Source of the DNA: Flavobacterium frigidimaris
Lineage (GTDB): Bacteria; Bacteroidota; Bacteroidia; Flavobacteriales; Flavobacteriaceae
NCBI GenBank assembly: GCA_900129595.1
Contig: FQWG01000024.1
Coordinates: forward strand, 1 to 64,000
Length of the DNA: 64,000 bases
Direction of reading: 5' to 3'
The notes under the pieces are model-generated. The model saw nothing but the letters and a program-made list of their open reading frames with translations. It was not told where the DNA came from and made no database searches. A program made the translations under genes and the position numbers. Shown here one piece after another: positions 60,607 to 64,000 of this stretch; the stretch's first letter is position 1, and each line of letters begins with the position of its first letter.

Positions 60607-61545
60607 TTAGCTCAAATGCTCAATCATATCTTTTGTCATCGATTCCAGATCAAAAGTATGTTTCCAGTCCCAGTCTTCTCTTGCCTGAGAATCATCGATA
60701 CTTGCCGGCCAGCTGTCCGCAATTTTCTGACGGAAATCAGGCTCATAAGTAATGGTGAATTCAGGAATATGTTTTTTGATTTCATTCGCAATTTCAGTTG
60801 GCGTAAAACTCATCGCCGCTAAATTGTATGAAGAATGTATTTTGATTTTTTCAACCGGCGCTTTCATAATGTTAATCGTCGCATCGATCGCATCATCCAT
60901 ATACATCATTGGCATTTTTGTTTCTGATGATAAAAAGCATTCGTATTTTTTATCGGCAATTGCCTTATAGAAAATATCAACCGCATAATCAGTAGTTCCG
61001 CCACCAGGAGGTGTTGACCAGCTAATTAAGCCAGGATAACGTATACTTCGAACATCAACGCCATAAATATTATGGTAGTATTCGCACCATCTTTCTCCGG
61101 CTTGTTTACTAATTCCGTAAACAGTAGAAGGTTCCATTATTGTGTATTGAGGTGTGTTTTCTTTTGGTGTTGTAGGTCCAAAAACCGCAATACTGGATGG
61201 CCAGAAAATCTTTTTTATTTTTTTTGCTTTCGCTAAATTCAAAACGTGAAATAATGAATTCATATTCAGATCCCAGGCAAATGCAGGGTTTTTCTCGGCT
61301 GTAGCCGATAAAAGTGCCGCCATCAAATAGATATCGGTAATTTTATGCACTTCGACAAGATGCTCGATCTGATTGAAATCTAAAGCATTGACCACTTCAA
61401 ACGGACCTGAATTAACAACGTCAGTATTTAATTTTCGGATATCAGAAGCAATTACATTCTCTGTTCCGTATAACTTGCGAAGTTTTTGAGTCAGTTCTGT
61501 CCCAATTTGACCGCAAGCGCCAATGATCAATATTTTTGGATTCAT
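60607..61545 (-). CDS. NAD-dependent L-threonine 3-dehydrogenase (short-chain epimerase-like type)
   Basis: 312 residues from the ATG at 61545 (MNPKILIIGACGQIGTEL); the frame extends to 61587 but the extra residues are unlike the family. NAD-binding GACGQIG at 9-15, catalytic Tyr143 and Lys147 in YGISKQAGE, and SSIAVFGPTTPKENTPQ. This matches the short-chain L-threonine dehydrogenase described from psychrophilic Flavobacterium, which makes 2-amino-3-oxobutyrate. A sugar-nucleotide epimerase is the main alternative. Confidence 0.82.
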   Translation of the reverse strand: MNPKILIIGACGQIGTELTQKLRKLYGTENVIASDIRKLNTDVVNSGPFEVVNALDFNQIEHLVEVHKITDIYLMAALLSATAEKNPAFAWDLNMNSLFHVLNLAKAKKIKKIFWPSSIAVFGPTTPKENTPQYTIMEPSTVYGISKQAGERWCEYYHNIYGVDVRSIRYPGLISWSTPPGGGTTDYAVDIFYKAIADKKYECFLSSETKMPMMYMDDAIDATINIMKAPVEKIKIHSSYNLAAMSFTPTEIANEIKKHIPEFTITYEPDFRQKIADSWPASIDDSQAREDWDWKHTFDLESMTKDMIEHLS

Positions 61546-61673
61546 TTGTGATGTTTTTTTAGATGTACAAATATAACGTTTTCGCAAATATTTTTACTTT
61601 TCATAACAACAAATTATAAATATAACAACGATAAAGATGCTTTTTTGGATTATTCTCCGTTGAAGCGTTATGA

Positions 61674-61866
61674 TTTACCGCAAAGCACGCAAGTTTTTTT
61701 AATCTCGCAAAGGCGCAGAGGCGCGAAGTTTTTTAAGCTTATGATCTTATTTGGTCTTTAATTTTGCTAAGATGCAGCAGTTACAAGAAATATAAACTTT
61801 GCGCCCTTGCGCCTTTGCGAGATTATTTCATACTGGTAAAAAAGACTTGCGTGCTTTGCAGTTAAA
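61674..61866. repeat. ~190-bp nested inverted-repeat element, copy B
   Basis: Outer arms TTTACCGCAAAGCACGCAAG (from 61674) and CTTGCGTGCTTTGCAGTTAAA (ending 61866) share a perfect 15-bp core. Inner arms at 61701-61731 and 61793-61824 (ATCTCGCAAAGGCGCAGAGG against CCTTTGCGAGAT) pair with two mismatches. The whole could fold into one long hairpin. It is the same design as copy A at 36482. The rest of 61546-62033 shows nothing I can name. Confidence 0.78.
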
Positions 61867-62033
61867 TTTTCAAAGTACCTATTCCAATAAGACTGGTTTA
61901 TTTAGAATTAAATCCTTTTAATCTGTGAAATCTGTGGCAAATAATAATATGTTAATCTACATCATTTATAGCCCAAAACAGAATTCGTAATTGTAAATTT
62001 ACTTTGTAACTTTGTAGCTTAATGTTTTACCAA

Positions 62034-62660
62034 ATGAAATATAAAATATCTCTTTTTCTGCTTTTTGTTTTTGTATTGAATTCATGTCAAAATGAAGATG
62101 AAAAACGCCGTGCTGAAAATGAAAAAGAAGCCAAAAAAAAGGAAATTATTTTTAATACTATCAATAAAGGCTGGGAGTTTATTGACGAACCTATTAATGA
62201 AATTTCAGAACAAAAGGTAAGTTCATGGAATGAATGGCGTGAATTCTTAAAAGAAATCGCAGACAAACCGAGAAAAACAATAGGAGCGTTTCAAAAAAAA
62301 TCAACAGCTATTTCGAAAAAAGCACTGGCTTTAAACGACAATATTCCTGCTGAGTTTAACGTTCCTGCAATAAAAAGCCGAATTTCTGTTTTGATCACTA
62401 AAGTCAAAATGCTGGATTTGTTTATTCATTTAAATCAAATTCCGGCTGAAAAAGTGACCTTTTTAGTGGGAGATATCAACAAAGAATTAGTTTCTCTGGA
62501 AAGACAAATGGATAATATTATTATAAAAAGTAAAATTCCGAAAGAACAGGGAGAAGAGGATTTCTTAAAAATGTTAGACACAACACGTGCGATTCCGAAT
62601 GCAGTTGCAGTTCCAATTCAGGCACAAAACATAGATAAAAAATTACCAAAAGTTGAGTAA
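62034..62660 (+). CDS. Lipoprotein of unknown function, helical
   Basis: 208 residues from the ATG at 62034 (MKYKISLFLLFVFVLNSCQN; lipobox VLNSC). A four-codon longer start at 62022 is possible. The mature protein is almost entirely helical and charged (EKRRAENEKEAKKKEIIF, SRISVLITKVKMLDLFIHL), with a Trp-rich segment WNEWREFLKEIADKP. No family recognised. Its stop lies 16 bases before mfd, so the two are likely co-transcribed. Confidence 0.8.
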   Translation: MKYKISLFLLFVFVLNSCQNEDEKRRAENEKEAKKKEIIFNTINKGWEFIDEPINEISEQKVSSWNEWREFLKEIADKPRKTIGAFQKKSTAISKKALALNDNIPAEFNVPAIKSRISVLITKVKMLDLFIHLNQIPAEKVTFLVGDINKELVSLERQMDNIIIKSKIPKEQGEEDFLKMLDTTRAIPNAVAVPIQAQNIDKKLPKVE

Positions 62661-62676
62661 AAACGCCTTATATACC

Positions 62677-64000
62677 ATGTATGATAATCTGCCAAAAAAT
62701 CAGCAGATTGCCGCACAGTTACTAGAACAAAATCAGATAAAAATGCATCTTAACGGATTGTTAGGGTCTGCAGTTTCATTTGTGATGCGCGCCGTTTTCA
62801 AAAAAACAGAGTTGCCATTTTTGGTTGTTTTAGACAATAAAGAAGAAGCCGCTTATTACCTGAACGATCTCGAACAAATGATCGGAGAGCAGGATGTCTT
62901 GTTTTATCCCGCATCATTTCGCCGTCCTTATCAGGTTGATGAGACTGATAATGCGAATGTTTTGCTTCGTGCTGAGGTTTTAAACCGAATTAATTCCCGT
63001 AAAAAACCAGCGATAATTGTCACCTATCCGGAAGCACTTTTCGAAAAAGTAGTAACCAGACAACAACTGGATAAGAATACTTTGAAAGTGGCGGTCAACG
63101 ATAAGATTTCGATCGATTTTATCAACGAAGTTTTGTTTGAATACGAATTCAAAAGAGTCGATTTTATTACAGAACCCGGCGAATTTTCGGTTCGTGGAGG
63201 AATCGTCGATGTATTCTCATTTTCAAACGATCATCCTTATAGAATTGAGTTTTTTGGTAACGAAGTAGACAGTATTAGAAGTTTTGATGTTGAAACACAA
63301 TTATCGGTAGAAACCCATAAAAAAATCACGATTATTCCAAATGTTGAGAATAAGATATTTCAGGAAAACCGCGAAAGTTTCTTAGATTATATTGCTGAAA
63401 AAACAGTTGTTTTTATTCAAAATACAGAGGGACTTTTAAGTCAGTTAGACAAACAATTTGCCAGAGCCGAAGAAGCTTTTGAGAAATTATCCAAAGAAAT
63501 AAAACACGCAGAACCCGAACAATTATTTTTAAATCAGAGTTCGTTTATCAAACGAGCTTTAGATTTTTCGGTTGTAGAATTGGCTTCAAAGCCTATTTTT
63601 AAAACAACAAAAACATTTGATTTTCATATTCAGCCGCAGCCTTCTTTCAACAAACAATTTGATTTGTTGTTGAATAATCTGAGCGACAATCATTTCAACG
63701 GATACAAAAATTATTTGTTCTGTTCGAATGAAACACAGGCAAAACGTTTTCATGATATATTCGAAAGTCTGGATGAAGCCAATTCAGAAAATATCAGAAA
63801 GCAATATCATACGATTGTATTGCCTTTGTACCAGGGTTTTATCGACGAAGAAAACCAAATAACAGCTTATACAGATCACCAGATTTTTGAGCGTTATCAT
63901 AAATTTAATATCAAAAACGGCTATTCTAAAAAGCAAAATATCACGCTTAAAGAATTAACCGCACTTTCTGTTGGTGATTATGTAACCCACATCGATCACG
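62677..64000 (+). CDS. mfd: Transcription-repair coupling factor Mfd (partial, 5' part)
   Basis: 441 codons are open from the ATG at 62677 to the window edge, beginning MYDNLPKNQQIAAQLLEQNQ. The N-terminal UvrB-homology module is clear (LDNKEEAAYYLNDLEQ, FYPASFRRPYQ, AIIVTYPEALFEKV, TEPGEFSVRGGIVDVFSF, RIEFFGNEVDSIRSFD), and the visible part ends at ALSVGDYVTHIDH, the start of the RNA-polymerase-interacting domain. The helicase motor and C-terminal regulatory domain lie beyond the window. It removes stalled polymerase and recruits UvrA. Confidence 0.95.
   Translation, partial: MYDNLPKNQQIAAQLLEQNQIKMHLNGLLGSAVSFVMRAVFKKTELPFLVVLDNKEEAAYYLNDLEQMIGEQDVLFYPASFRRPYQVDETDNANVLLRAEVLNRINSRKKPAIIVTYPEALFEKVVTRQQLDKNTLKVAVNDKISIDFINEVLFEYEFKRVDFITEPGEFSVRGGIVDVFSFSNDHPYRIEFFGNEVDSIRSFDVETQLSVETHKKITIIPNVENKIFQENRESFLDYIAEKTVVFIQNTEGLLSQLDKQFARAEEAFEKLSKEIKHAEPEQLFLNQSSFIKRALDFSVVELASKPIFKTTKTFDFHIQPQPSFNKQFDLLLNNLSDNHFNGYKNYLFCSNETQAKRFHDIFESLDEANSENIRKQYHTIVLPLYQGFIDEENQITAYTDHQIFERYHKFNIKNGYSKKQNITLKELTALSVGDYVTHIDH

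Overview
The window is AT-rich chromosomal DNA from a member of the Bacteroidota, almost certainly a Flavobacterium. The evidence is: several start regions carry the Bacteroidota -7 box TAnnTTTG; there are no consistent Shine-Dalgarno sequences; a 1976-residue protein ends in a type IX secretion (T9SS) sorting domain; and families largely confined to this phylum are present (DUF2480, DUF3078, the IPExxxVDY family, an ISAon1-type transposase). I did no database search, so the genus assignment rests on recognising these proteins.

Layout. 1-8031: the end of an ISAon1-type transposase, tRNA-Leu(CAA), prs, rplY (L25/Ctc), pth and a Mn-type sodA (+ strand), then purF and a PfkB sugar kinase (- strand). 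Between sodA and purF lie three tandem copies of a ~70-nt element that looks like a small RNA. 8243-10689: a ParE-like toxin/antitoxin pair, then an ECF sigma factor and its likely anti-sigma factor; a divergent DUF6249 membrane protein shares the same ECF-type promoter. 10761-16653: rnhA and purN (-), then acpP-fabF, rnc, an IPExxxVDY gene and pyk (+). 16654-21598: a gene-poor stretch with a small orphan ORF and a pair of near-identical palindromes, a DUF4136 lipoprotein, a frameshifted AraC regulator and two outer-membrane proteins.

21899-31873: a C1 peptidase, two tandem paralogues, a GIY-YIG gene flanked by two broken tRNA-Asn copies, two intact tRNA-Asn(GTT) genes, rseP, a 39-residue double-glycine leader peptide with its own promoter and terminator, an Old Yellow Enzyme, a Gfo/Idh/MocA oxidoreductase and an MFS transporter. 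32122-33993: decayed paralogous genes, one truncated and fused to a foreign N-terminus, the other frameshifted in an A9 tract. 35237-47544: hflX, then the SUF iron-sulphur locus (sufA, sufB, sufC, sufD, sufS, sufE, sufT) on the - strand, interrupted by an FMN reductase, a four-helix-bundle gene between 22-bp direct repeats, a serine hydrolase on the opposite strand and a small lipoprotein. 47914-64000: a membrane-anchored coiled-coil protein, an MBL-fold hydrolase, a six-module leucine-rich-repeat T9SS cargo with a fibronectin-type lipoprotein, a subtilase, an M1 aminopeptidase, an L-threonine dehydrogenase-like enzyme, a lipoprotein and the 5' two fifths of mfd.

Most genes are core metabolism and envelope functions. 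The accessory signals are mainly in the intergenic DNA: triplicated small RNAs, long perfect inverted repeats of unrelated sequence in many gaps, a short dispersed palindrome (CCCGATAGCTATCGGG type) and two ~200-bp nested inverted-repeat elements. I saw no phage, CRISPR array or recognised defence system.
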